In this document: positions 38,817 through 47,900 of the stretch, one piece after another | Layout: the number at the start of each line of letters is the position of its first letter | How positions within the stretch are numbered: position 1 is the stretch's first letter | Assembly: GCA_905221605.1 (NCBI GenBank) | Contig: CAJNDS010002302.1 | Location: forward strand, 395,522 to 448,021 | Reading direction: 5' to 3' | Origin: Symbiodinium natans | Taxonomy: Eukaryota > Sar > Dinophyceae > Suessiales > Symbiodiniaceae | Length of the DNA stretch: 52,500 nt | The notes under the pieces: generated by a model | What the model was told of the DNA's origin: nothing | The model's input: the letters and a program-made list of their open reading frames with translations, nothing else | The model's database searches: none | Made by a program: the position numbers and the translations under genes

Positions 38817-38894
38817 ATAGGTCTGGATGTAGGAGGAGAAGGACGACTCCAGGATAGCCTCCGACAGCGTGGAGACAAAGAGGAAGGGATGTAC
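38817..38894 (-). CDS. 26-codon membrane exon
   Basis: Acceptor GAAGTCAG and donor GTATCTAG enclose VHPFLFVSTLSEAILESSFS then SYIQTY, phase 0-0. Corresponds to the glutamate-containing helix (E..P Q..LQ.Y) of XK-related proteins. Confidence 0.85.
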
Positions 38895-39128
38895 CTGACT
38901 TCGCGGATGTGTGCGCGCGAGCGCTGTAGGGCGTTAGGGCCTTCGGCCTTTTTCGGGCTTCGAAAGCTCTTCTTGCTTCAACCCTCGCCTGCGGTGTAGG
39001 GTTTAGGGTTTAGGGTCAGGGGTTAGGGTTTAGGCCTTCGGGTTTAGGGTTTAGGGTTTAGGGTTTAGGGTTCAGGGTTCAGGGTTTAGGGTTTAGGGTT
39101 TAGGGTTTAGGGTTTAGGGCTCCCACAC

Positions 39129-39175
39129 CTCTCCGCGGAACAGGGAGAGCATGGCCAGGTAGGTGACATGCTGTC
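39129..39175 (-). CDS. 47-nt exon after an introner
   Basis: Acceptor GGGCTACTAAG lies at the end of the inserted element 39176-39243. Reads QHVTYLAMLSLFRGE, in phase with 38817-38894; donor GTGTGGG. Confidence 0.8.
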
Positions 39176-39243
39176 CTTAGTAGCCCAGTAACCATATTAT
39201 AGTTAGGGCACCCTTTTTTCGGTAGGTTACTTTATAAGGGAAC
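39176..39243. mobile_element. CTTAGTAGCCCAG-family element
   Basis: Homologous to 5359-5447 (shared CTTAGTAGCCCAG and CCTTTTTT-GG(T/-)-GGTTAC). Its left edge is exactly the splice acceptor of exon 39129-39175. Confidence 0.7.
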
Positions 39244-39299
39244 CCTAAGCCCTAAACCCTAAACCCTAAACCCTTAACCCTAAATCCTAAACCCTAAAC

Positions 39300-39403
39300 C
39301 CTTGCCAAGTGTCCCAGCACTGGCAGCGTGAGGCCCGCGAAGAAGATCTCGCTGCGCGGGATCTTCGAGCCCCCCACGGTCGAGCCCCCAGCGATGACCT
39401 GAG
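39300..39403 (-). CDS. 104-nt exon
   Basis: Acceptor AAACCGCAG; reads QVIAGGSTVGGSKIPRSEIF then FAGLTLPVLGHLA. In phase with 40195-40309; phase to 39129-39175 unresolved. Confidence 0.8.
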
Positions 39404-40194
39404 CTGCGGTTTGGGGTTTGGGGTTTGGGGTTTAGGGTTTAGGGTTTAGGGTTTAGGGTTTAGGGTTTAGGGTTTAAGGTTTAGGGTTTAGGGTTTAGGG
39501 TTTAGGGTTTAGGGTTTAGGGTTTAGGGTTTAGGGTTTAGGGTTTAGGGTTTGGGGTTTAGGGCTTAAGGCTTAAAGCTTCGGGCTTCGGGCTTAGGGCT
39601 TAGGGCTCAGGGCTCAGGGCTTAGGGCGTGCTATTCCAAGGACCCTAAGCCCTAAAACCCTAAACACACTTCCGGTGTATGGGGGCGGGGGGGTCCTTGG
39701 GTAAATAAGGCGCTTCTCTAGGCTTTGCCATGCAATCATGTTTCACAGTCGCAGTCGGTTGCTGCAGTAAGTGTGTACCCACAAGATCGAAAGAAACAAC
39801 CTTATCAAGGAAGCAGGGGGGGGGGGGGGGTGAAACCCTAAACCCTAAACCCTAAACCCGAAACCGTTTCGGGCCCATATTTTCCCAAAGAAAGCCTTCA
39901 TGAGTTCCAGTCAGCCCTCAAGACCTCATACAGGGAATACTCACTTTGGGTCCTACCTGAATATGGGTAGTTCTCGATATTAGGGTCACTTTTGGGGTGC
40001 TTCTTTGAAGGGTGCCGTACTATATTATATATATATATATTACATATATATATATATATATCCATCGGGGTTTCAAAACAGGACCCTCATCTAGAGAAGT
40101 ACCCTAATATGGGGTCACCCTGCACCCCCCCCCCCTCCACGCCCGTGGTTCCTTATAGCTCCTACCCTAAAGCCTGAACCTTAAACCCTAAAGC

Positions 40195-40309
40195 GCATCC
40201 TGCCGACCATGTAGAACTCGTAGGCTGTCCAAATCAGTCCCAGGAAGACTCCCGCCAGGTTGAGCAGGAAGAACGCATGCTCTGCGTGCTGCAGGAAAAT
40301 CGTCATTGC
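40195..40309 (-). CDS. Membrane exon with GC donor
   Basis: Acceptor GGGTGCAG; reads AMTIFLQHAEHAFFLLNLAG then VFLGLIWTAYEFYMVGRM; donor GCTTTAGG. In phase with both neighbours. Confidence 0.85.
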
Positions 40310-40379
40310 CTGCACCCTAAACCCTAAACCCTAAACCCCAAACCCTTAAACCCGAAACCCGAAACCCTAAACCCTAAGC

Positions 40380-40473
40380 CTGCACGTCCATGAGCAGATC
40401 CACCGTGTACCGGAGCCACATCATCACAACGACCTGGAAGCAGAAGAGCGCTGCCACCCGGACTCGCCAGCAC
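40380..40473 (-). CDS. Membrane exon with GC donor
   Basis: Acceptor GTTTTTGCCAG; reads CWRVRVAALFCFQVVVMMWL then RYTVDLLMDVQ; donor CAG-GCTTAGGG. Splices in phase to 40195-40309. Confidence 0.85.
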
Positions 40474-40501
40474 CTGGCAAAAACGAGCTTTACGATTTGG
40501 G

Positions 40502-40765
40502 GTTTAGGGTTTGGGGTTTAGGGTTTAGGGTTTAGGGTTTAGGGTTTAGGGTTTAGGGTTTAGGGTTTAGGGTTTAGGGTTTAGGGTTTAGGGTTTAGGG
40601 TTTAGGGTTTTTAGGGTTTAGGGTTTAGGGTTTTAGGGTTTAGGGTTTAGGGTTTAGGGTTTAGGGTTTAGGGTTTAGGGTTTAGGGTTTAGGGTTTAGG
40701 GTTTAGGGTTTAGGGTTTAGGGTTTAGGGTTTAGGGTTTAGGGTTTAGGGTTTAGGGTTTAGGGC
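40502..40765 (+). repeat. TTTAGGG array, about 260 bp
   Basis: Near-perfect array directly abutting the TIR element at 40769. Confidence 0.95.
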
Positions 40766-40768
40766 CTA

Positions 40769-40900
40769 CTTGGAGGTTCATGGTACTTAGTAACCTACTT
40801 ATAACCCCATGATCACCCCAATGCGGTACTTAAGGCGTTTATAAGTGGGTTATAACTACACTTATAATGGGGTTCTAAGTACCCTGACTGAACCTCTAAG
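40769..40900. mobile_element. Compact TIR introner, 132 bp
   Basis: Termini CTTGGAGGTTCATGG and, inverted, CTGACTGAACCTCTAAG. Interior homologous to 29032-29280 but without an internal telomeric array: an empty version of that family. An AT-rich stretch follows to about 41000. Confidence 0.85.
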
Positions 40901-41549
40901 AAAGATATCTATGAATTCTGTATGTATATGTATGTGTATATATATATATGCTTATATATATACACATACCATATATATATATGCGCATAAATAGGCTCTA
41001 CCTATATACATGCTTAACGACGGATTTCCCTCACTCAGCAAAAGACCCTCCCGAACCCCAGAACCGTAAATCCTAAATCCTAAACCCTAAACCCTGAGCC
41101 CTAAATCCTAAACCCTAAATCCTAAACCCTAAACCCCAAGCCCTCAATCCTAAACCCTAAATCCTAGACCCTTGGAGATTTGCCGGGCCTCAGCACAAAG
41201 AGGCCCCCAGCCTGAGATGGTTGCGGGCATTCAGGTGATGGAGTGCAGGGTTGAGGGGCTAAGCGCTCAGGATTCATGGAGGCCTCAGGGGTTTAGGGTT
41301 TAGGGTTTAGGGTTTAGGGTTTAGGGTTTAGGGTTTAGGGTTTAAGGTTTAGGGTTTAGGGTTTAGGGTTTAGGGTTTAGGGTTTACGGTTTAGGGTTTA
41401 GGGGTTTTAGGGTTTAGGGTTTAGGGTTTAGGGTTTAGGGTTTAGGGTTTAGGGTTTAGGGTTTAGGGTTTAGGGTTTAGGGACCCATTAAACGTTCAGG
41501 GGCATTAACTGACCAAGTAGACCCAAACTCTAACACTTCGGAGCAAAAG

Positions 41550-41617
41550 GCAGATCGTTGAGAGTACAGTTTCTTCAGCTCGGACATCGACTCCTCGTCA
41601 GTCCTCAGCTGAAGCTG
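41550..41617 (-). CDS. Helical exon
   Basis: Acceptor CCCCTAAAG; reads QLQLRTDEESMSELKKLYSQ then RS; the frame stays open to about 41484. A possible small exon at about 41170-41210 (acceptor CATCTCAG) is uncertain. Confidence 0.75.
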
Positions 41618-41740
41618 CTTTAGGGGCTTAAGGCTGAGGGTTAGGGGCTTCGAGCCCTAAACCCTAAACCGTAAAACCCGAGAACCCTAAAAACCCTCAA
41701 ACCCTATAACCCTAAAAACACCCTGGAACCCTAACAGCCG

Positions 41741-41959
41741 AGGTGGCCAATCTTTGAAGTAGGCCCTAAACCCTAACCCTAAACCCTAAACCCTAAACCC
41801 TAAACCCTAAACCCTAAACCCTAAACCCTAAACCCTAAACCCTAAACCCTAAACCCTAAACCCTAAACCCTAAACCCTAACCCTAAACCCTAAACCCTAA
41901 ACCCTAACCCTAAACCCTAAACCTTAAAAAGCCCAGGTGGCCAATCTTTGAAGTAGGCC
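41741..41959. repeat. Array flanked by identical 25-bp duplicates
   Basis: The block at 41741-41765 recurs exactly at 41935-41959, with about 170 bp of CCCTAAA between. The right copy is coding (exon 41923-41996). Confidence 0.9.
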
Positions 41960-41996
41960 TGCCCGTAGGCAAGTCGCAAGGCAGCAACGGCTCCTG
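41923..41996 (-). CDS. Exon
   Basis: Acceptor CAACCTCCAAG, like the TIR-element end; reads GAVAALRLAYGQAYFKDWPP then GL; donor GTTTAGGG. Confidence 0.75.
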
Positions 41997-42170
41997 CTTG
42001 GAGGTTGGGTTCTAGGGTTAGGGTTTAGGGTTTAGGGTTTAGGGTTTAGGGTTTAGGGCTTAGGGCTTAGGGCTTAGGGCTTAGGGCTTAGGGCTTAGGG
42101 CTTAGGGCTTAGGGCTTAGGGCTTAGGGCTTAGGGCTTAGGGCTTAGGGTTTAGGATTTAGGGTTTAGGG

Positions 42171-42354
42171 CCCTTAAGTACCCCAATAGGGGTATACTTG
42201 GGTTACAAGTGCAGTCATCATGGGGTGAAACCCTCACGTAAACCCTAAACCCTAAACCCTAAACCCTAAACCCTAAACCCTAAACCCTAAACCCTAAACC
42301 CTAAACCCTAAACCCTAAACCCCAGTGGGTTACTGAGTACTCTGAACCTCCAAG
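42171..42354. mobile_element. TIR introner with internal telomeric array, truncated
   Basis: The right terminus GAACCTCCAAG and interior (GGGGTACTTAAGGG, ACTGCACTTGTAACCCAAG on the minus strand) match 29032-29280, with a CCCTAAA array in the corresponding position. The other terminus is replaced by TTTAGGG repeats. Confidence 0.8.
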
Positions 42355-42377
42355 TGCTCCCCGAGGAGAGGCGGGTG
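42348..42377 (-). CDS. 30-nt exon abutting the introner
   Basis: Acceptor CTGCATCCAG; reads HPPLLGEHLE; donor GGAG-GTTCAG is supplied by the TIR element. About 440 bp of degenerate repeats follow to the right. Confidence 0.6.
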
Positions 42378-42828
42378 CTGGATGCAGGGCTTAGGGTCTT
42401 GGGGTCTTAGGGTTTAGGGGTTTGGGGTTTTAGGGTTTTTAGGGTTTGGGGCTTGGGTTTTAGGGTTTAGAGTTTAGGGTTTGGGGTTTTAGGGTCTTAG
42501 GGTCTTAGGGTTTAGGGGTTTTAGGGTTTTTAGGGTTTTTAGGGTTCAGGGTTCAGGGTTTAGGGTTGAGAGTTGAGGGTTCAGATTTTTGGGGTTTCAG
42601 GGCTTTGGGGCTCAGAGCTCGGGATTTGCGGTTGCAGCCTCGATCTTTCTGGAAGCTCCATGCAGAGTTGCGAGCAACCACGAAGAATGCTACAAACCAA
42701 CATCACCATCCTATACAGTAATCACACACTTACTCTTACAAATATTGTATCACCTGACACTTTCACACGTCCAACTCACCCTAAACCCTAAACCCTAAAC
42801 CCTAAACCCTAAACCCTAAACCCTAAAC

Positions 42829-42920
42829 CTAGGCAGCCCGAAGTTTCCGCAGGTCCTGCAGCCCCGAGCATCAGGGGCGCCATAGTTTCCAGGATGACGG
42901 AGGTGCGGACAGTGTGGCCT
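42829..42920 (-). CDS. 92-nt exon
   Basis: Acceptor GTCCCCTCAG; reads GHTVRTSVILETMAPLMLGA then AGPAETSGCL; donor GTTTAGG. From 42935 to 43345 a phrase TACTCTTATTGGGG recurs several times among TTTAGGG units; no exon seen there. Confidence 0.75.
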
Positions 42921-43492
42921 CTGAGGGGACTCTTATTGAGGGTTTAGGGTTTAGGGTTCAGGGTTTGGGGTTTAGGGTTTAGGGTTTAGGGTTTGGGGTT
43001 TGGGGTTTAGGGTTTAGGGTTTAGGGTTTAGAGAACTCTTATTGGAGGTTTAGGGTTTAGGGTACTCTTATTGGGGGTTTAGGGCTTTCTTGGTGGCTTT
43101 GAGGGGCTTAGGGTCTAGGGTACTCTTTTTGGCGTAAAGGCTTTTTGTTGGTGGCTTTGAAGGGTTTAGGGTTCCGGGTACTCTTATCGGGGTTTAGGTC
43201 TTTTTGGTGGCTTTGAGGGGTTTAGGGTTTACGGTACTCTTATTGGGGTAAAAGACTTTTTTGGTGGCTTTGAGGAGTTTGGGGTTTAGGGTACTCTTAT
43301 CGGGGTTGAGGGTTCGGGTTTTATTGGGTGTGGGGTGCGGGGATTCAGGGTTTTGGGTACTCTTTTTGTTTTACGCGAAACTGAAAACCTATTACACTTT
43401 AACCCTAAACCCCAAAACGACATCTCCGAAACCACACAACTACCCTAAACCCTAAACCCTAAACCACAAACCCTAAACCCTAAACCCTAAAC

Positions 43493-43594
43493 CCCCAGAA
43501 TCTCAGACGCTGACAGTAGAAGCTCATCGCCAGCTCGTACAAATGCACGGCGTCCAGCCCCATGTGTCGTATGGGCTGCACTTCGTGGCACTCC
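43493..43594 (-). CDS. 102-nt exon
   Basis: Acceptor CACACCAAG; reads ECHEVQPIRHMGLDAVHLYE then LAMSFYCQRLRFW; donor GTTTAGGG. Confidence 0.8.
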
Positions 43595-43711
43595 CTTGGT
43601 GTGGGTTTAGGGTCCAGGAGTTTAGGGTTTAGGGTTTGGGGTTTAGGGTTTAGGAGTTTAGGGTTTAGGGTTTAGGGTTTAGGATTTAGGGTTTGGGGTT
43701 TCGGGTTTAGG

Positions 43712-43963
43712 GTTTAGGGTTAACAGGGTTAATAGGGTTGACAGGGTTAATAGGGTTAATAGGGTTAATAGGGTTATTAGGGTTAATAGGGTTATTAGGG
43801 TTAATAGGGTTAATAGGGTTAATGGGGTTAATAATTTAATAGGGTTAATAGGGTTAATAGGGTTAATACGGCTAATACAGTTAATAGGGTTAATAGGGTC
43901 AATAGGGTCAATAGGGTTAATAGGGTTAATAGGGTTAATAGGGTTAATAGGGTTAATAGGGTT
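43712..43963 (+). repeat. GGGTTAATA array
   Basis: About 28 units of the 9-bp GGGTTAATA with variants, flanked by TTTAGGG; another local expansion of a telomere-like variant. Confidence 0.95.
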
Positions 43964-43976
43964 TAGGGTTTAGAGC

Positions 43977-44053
43977 TCAGGAGGACATCACCAAGGCGCT
44001 TGGACATCAGGATGCGCGGCTCCAGGTAAAGGCCAAAGAACCCGACCTTTTGG
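43977..44053 (-). CDS. Exon
   Basis: Acceptor CGCCGTGAG; reads QKVGFFGLYLEPRILMSKRL then GDVLLS. Left edge approximate. Confidence 0.8.
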
Positions 44054-44201
44054 CTCACGGCGTGTTCCCCACGTTTAGGGAATTAGGGTTTAGGGTTTAG
44101 GGTTTGGGGTTTGGGGTTTAGGGTTTAGGGTTTTGGGTTTTGGGTTTTGGGTTTTGGGTTTTGGTTTTTAGGGTTTAGGGCGCAAGATCCGGTCGTCCAA
44201 C

Positions 44202-44332
44202 TGAGGCATCTGCGGCACCGCCGATGCAGCCACCAAGGAACATGCAGGAGGCTGCGAGGAGCAGGCCGCCAACACTTCGAGGCCTGAGCTCCACGTCACT
44301 TAGAACGGTGGGGTTGGTAATCCTCCAAAAGG
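44202..44332 (-). CDS. Membrane exon
   Basis: Acceptor GGCCACAG; reads FWRITNPTVLSDVELRPRSV then GGLLLAASCMFLGGCIGGAA, a hydrophobic glycine/alanine-rich helix. Donor probably GTTGGACG. Confidence 0.85.
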
Positions 44333-44390
44333 CTGTGGCCCTAAACCCTAAACCCTAAACCCTAATCCCTACATTCCCAAAAAAAAAAAC

Positions 44391-44519
44391 GCCCCGTTGC
44401 GCCGAGCCACGGCCGCAAGAGCGGCTGCTTGACCACCTCGCCCTGTGCTTCGGCCGCAATGGCCTCTTCCAGTTTCACATCGCGGAGGGTGATCGAGGTC
44501 CTTTCCGGCGACCGGCGCG
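44391..44519 (-). CDS. Most upstream visible exon of the minus-strand gene
   Basis: Acceptor CCCTAAAG; reads RRSPERTSITLRDVKLEEAI then AAEAQGEVVKQPLLRPWLGA; donor GTTTTTT. No start codon is evident, and only a 60-bp array separates it from the plus-strand gene, so the true 5' part is missing or lies beyond an insertion. Confidence 0.8.
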
Positions 44520-44583
44520 CTTTAGGGTTTAGGGTTTAGGGTTTAGGGTTTAGGGTTTAGGGTTTAGGGTTTAGGGTTTAGGG

Positions 44584-44937
44584 TGCGGAGCTGCAATTGG
44601 TATTGTAGAAAAGAGTTAGTGTTGGAAGTTGGAAGGGTTAATGAACCCGTAAACCATGTTTGGCTCAAGATGGGCTTGAACAGAAAGCCACAAGTTCAAA
44701 AAGTAGTGCCTGGGTTCTTAGGGTTTGGTAAGGGTGCGGATTCCTTCCCCCTTTCCTTCCCCCCTGGGTTGCTCTTATCCGTGTTCTTGTTTGTTTCTTG
44801 GTTCGATCTGGGGAATATAAGTCCAGGGCGATTAGGGGAGTTGGTTTCCTTCCTTGATTGTCCCCCCGTAGGTTATGAGCCCAAATTAGGTTCCCTGCGG
44901 TTAAGTGTTCTTTCAAGGTTTTTGGGATCAAGAAGCA
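44584..44937 (+). promoter_or_regulatory. Leader region of the plus-strand ORF
   Basis: Repeat-free, pyrimidine-rich stretch between the last TTTAGGG array and the first ATG of the long frame. It holds the spliced-leader relic, several upstream ATGs, and an in-frame TAA at 44902-44904 that limits the N-terminus. No TATA box or recognisable LTR terminus or primer-binding site was found. Confidence 0.6.
44647..44669 (+). other. Degenerate dinoflagellate spliced-leader relic
   Basis: Compared with the known 22-nt leader (CCGTAGCCATTTTGGCTCAAG after the first base), the window has CCGTA, then AA for G, CCAT, an extra G, then TTTGGCTCAAG: 20 of 21 positions kept, one substitution and two insertions. 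Such genomic relics are known for genes re-inserted from trans-spliced mRNA. Confidence 0.75.
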
Positions 44938-47900
44938 ATGCCTTCTCCGAAGCGATGGCTCCAACCTGCCTCGGATGGTGGACAAAATGGTGGAGCTGGA
45001 AATGGTGCAGCTGAGTCTCTGGGTGAAAGATCGGTGTTGGAAGAGGTGATTCCCGGCGCTGAAGAACATCTGGAAGAGGCCTTGGTTGCAGAAAGCCCCA
45101 ATGTGGGTATGAATCCCAATGTGGATATGGTTAGCAATGCTGAAGCTGAAGGACGTGCTGTCTCTGTATCGCCAAAGCCTGGTGAGAAAAGGAACTGGGA
45201 CGCGACTGGTGGTATAGATCGTGAAATGGAGGTGACTGTTTTACGAGTGTTGCACAAACACGGGTATCAGCCGTCGTCTTCGACTTCGGGTCGAATGGTA
45301 GACCAAGAGTCTCAGACCGATCTGATTGGAGAAGTGCTGCAAGCGGCCAGGAGGCCTCTGAACAAGATCAAAAGGGATCCATCTTCGAGTTCCCAAGGTG
45401 GTGGAAGCGGTCATGAACAGAAGGGTGCGGACAGCTTTGAAGCTGCACCTGCTGCTGGATACGCCATGGGGGAGGAGGAGATCCTACAGATGGAGGCTGA
45501 GAGGTTGCGACAGTTGTCCGAAGAAGAGGACGAGATGCGACAGGTCTCTGAAAGGGATGGTTTTCGGAAAGACGAGCATCTGATCAAAGCGTGCGATGGG
45601 ACAACGTGGGAATGGCACCTCCATGAAGATGGGAGACAATATTATTACTGCCTGGATACGCAGGAAAGCAAGTGGACATTGCCGGTGGTAGGTGAAAAGA
45701 TGAAGAGTGACGAGGTGGTTGAGTCTCCTTCGGGCAATGAGCTGGAAATGGAGGCGGCACTGGATTCTTCATCCTCTACTCCGAAGACTGAGTCTACGAG
45801 GGCATTCCAGGGTAGTGTGAATAGTTTGGGTGAAAAAGATTTTTCCTCTACTATCAGGGATAGCGGTCCTAGGGCTGGTGGTGACGCCCCGATCTCGGGT
45901 TCTCCTGATGAAGAGGAGATTCCTGGAAACCGAACAGACATCGCTGGGGCTCAACATCTGGATCGGGAAGGAATGGGAGCACTTTCTGAGGGTGTGGCGG
46001 CGGTGGAATCGGTAGGTCCAGAAGAAAAGATTCCCAATGTGGAGATCGGAACTGTGTCGGCTGCAGAAGAGCGAGTGGTGGATGTGGTACCTGTCGTTCA
46101 GGAATGTGGTCCTGGAGATTTGGAAGACGGAGGGAAAAGGTCGTGTGTTGCGACTGAGGAGGTCTCTTCGTTTGGTGCCAAGGTTCCTGCCATTCAAAGG
46201 GAAACAGAAGCTTCTGGAATAGCTGGAGACACGGAAGATCTGAAAAATGAGGCCTGGAGCGCCAATGATGCGCGGGTCGATGCGCCAGATATTACCTGGA
46301 GTGCGAAGGAAGCACGGGTTGAGGTGCATATGGTGTTACGTTCCACGGGCGACTGCAACAATGGGGCGCAGGTCTCCGCAGCAGCTGATGATGGAGGTTC
46401 ACAGGTGGACGCACTGGTGCAACCTGAAGTTAGCCGCGAGGAACGAAATGACAAGGGCTACACCGGAGCCAATGAGGCAGCTGTGGTCAACGATGGTGGA
46501 AATTCTCCTTTGGAAACCATGGAACCAAAGGAGCCTGCGGTGGAAGAAAGCGTGCCTGCCGTGGATGATCGACTCAATTGCCCTGCAGTGAAAGAAGATT
46601 TGCCTGCTGCAGAAGGTGTGACAAAGGACTCCAATGATGGGTCCACTCCCATGAAGGGAGAAGTGTTGCCGTCTGGAAGTTCGCCGGAAGTCGACACCGA
46701 GCGAACTACAGCAGATGAGGCAAAGCCTTTGGCGGAGAAAAAGGGAGGTCCTGAAATCCAGGAGCACAAAAAAGATGAGCTTGTGGGACTCGTGGAGCAG
46801 GACGAGCAGTGTGACTCAAAGGTGAAAACAAAGGATGCGCCAGGAGCCGATGATACAGAGGTGGTTTCTGAAGAGCGCGCAAAGAAAGTGCCCCGAGCGG
46901 GAGCCTTGGAATCACCTGGGACACATTGCTATCAAGAGGGAGATGAGATTATGGGTCTAGTGCGCTGCATCAATGGGTATGGAGCCTTTTTGGACCTTGG
47001 TGATTTGAATGTATTGATTCCTGCAGAAGGGAACAATACGTGTCATTTCAGATTTGGTGATACTGTCAATGGAACAGTGAAACTAGTGGAAGATGATGGT
47101 ACCATAATCTTGGACACCTTTCTGGTTTTGGAAGAGGACGTGGAGGACTCTTCCTCAACGCTGCGGAAATGGAAACCCAGCGGCTGGAGTACGTGGTGGA
47201 CGAATTCATGGTATGTTGGTCAATGGTACCGAGATTCCAACGGTCAATGGGACTGGAAACAGGAGGAAGAGCAATCCGATGAGGAGCTTGTGGTACAGGA
47301 GTTATCCTCTGAAGAACGAGAAGAAAGACAACTTTATGGAGAAAAGATCTACAAAGCTCTTCTGGAGAATGGAAACGAAGAGGAAGCCTATGTTGGCAAA
47401 ATTACAGGGATGCTGTTGGGTCGCCCGATGGAAGATTTACAGGAGTGTGTTGCAGATCAGGCATTCCTCAATGCGGAAGCTCGGCGCGCGTATGGCATCT
47501 TGCAAAATGATGGTTGGAAGCCTGATGGTACAGAAAGCACAGGCTTGGGGAAGTTAACCACTTTTTCCCGAAAACAGTACCACAACGCGCTTTTCGAACT
47601 GGCATGCAGAAAAAGGAGATTTTCTCGACCAGTTGTGGGTGAAGCGGTGGCAACGGTGCTGAATCAAGGGGAAGATGAGTTTTGGAACGCGCTTTGGTTG
47701 GACACCAAGCTATTTTTGCAGGAGCTTGATGGTGCAGTGCAATCCATGAGCAAAAGGGAGAACAGGCCAATGGAAGCCTACATGGACCCTGACCAGTACA
47801 AAAAGGCTCACATGACTCCAAAGACTGTGTTGTCACCTGGTTACAGCAAGCTGTGCAAGTTCTTCAATCGGGGAAGGTGTCGCAATGGTGATGAGTGTTC

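Larger units (their letters stand above)
1..44583. repeat. Interspersed TTTAGGG/CCCTAAA arrays throughout
   Basis: Dozens of arrays of the 7-bp unit TTTAGGG, in both orientations, alternate with unique blocks of about 50-150 bp across the whole left 44.6 kb and stop abruptly before 44.6 kb. Variants (TTCAGGG, CTTAGGG, TTTCGGG, TTGAGGG) are locally amplified. The unit is the Arabidopsis-type telomere repeat, also used by dinoflagellates. Most arrays fall inside inferred introns of minus-strand genes, so this is not a chromosome end. Confidence 0.95.
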
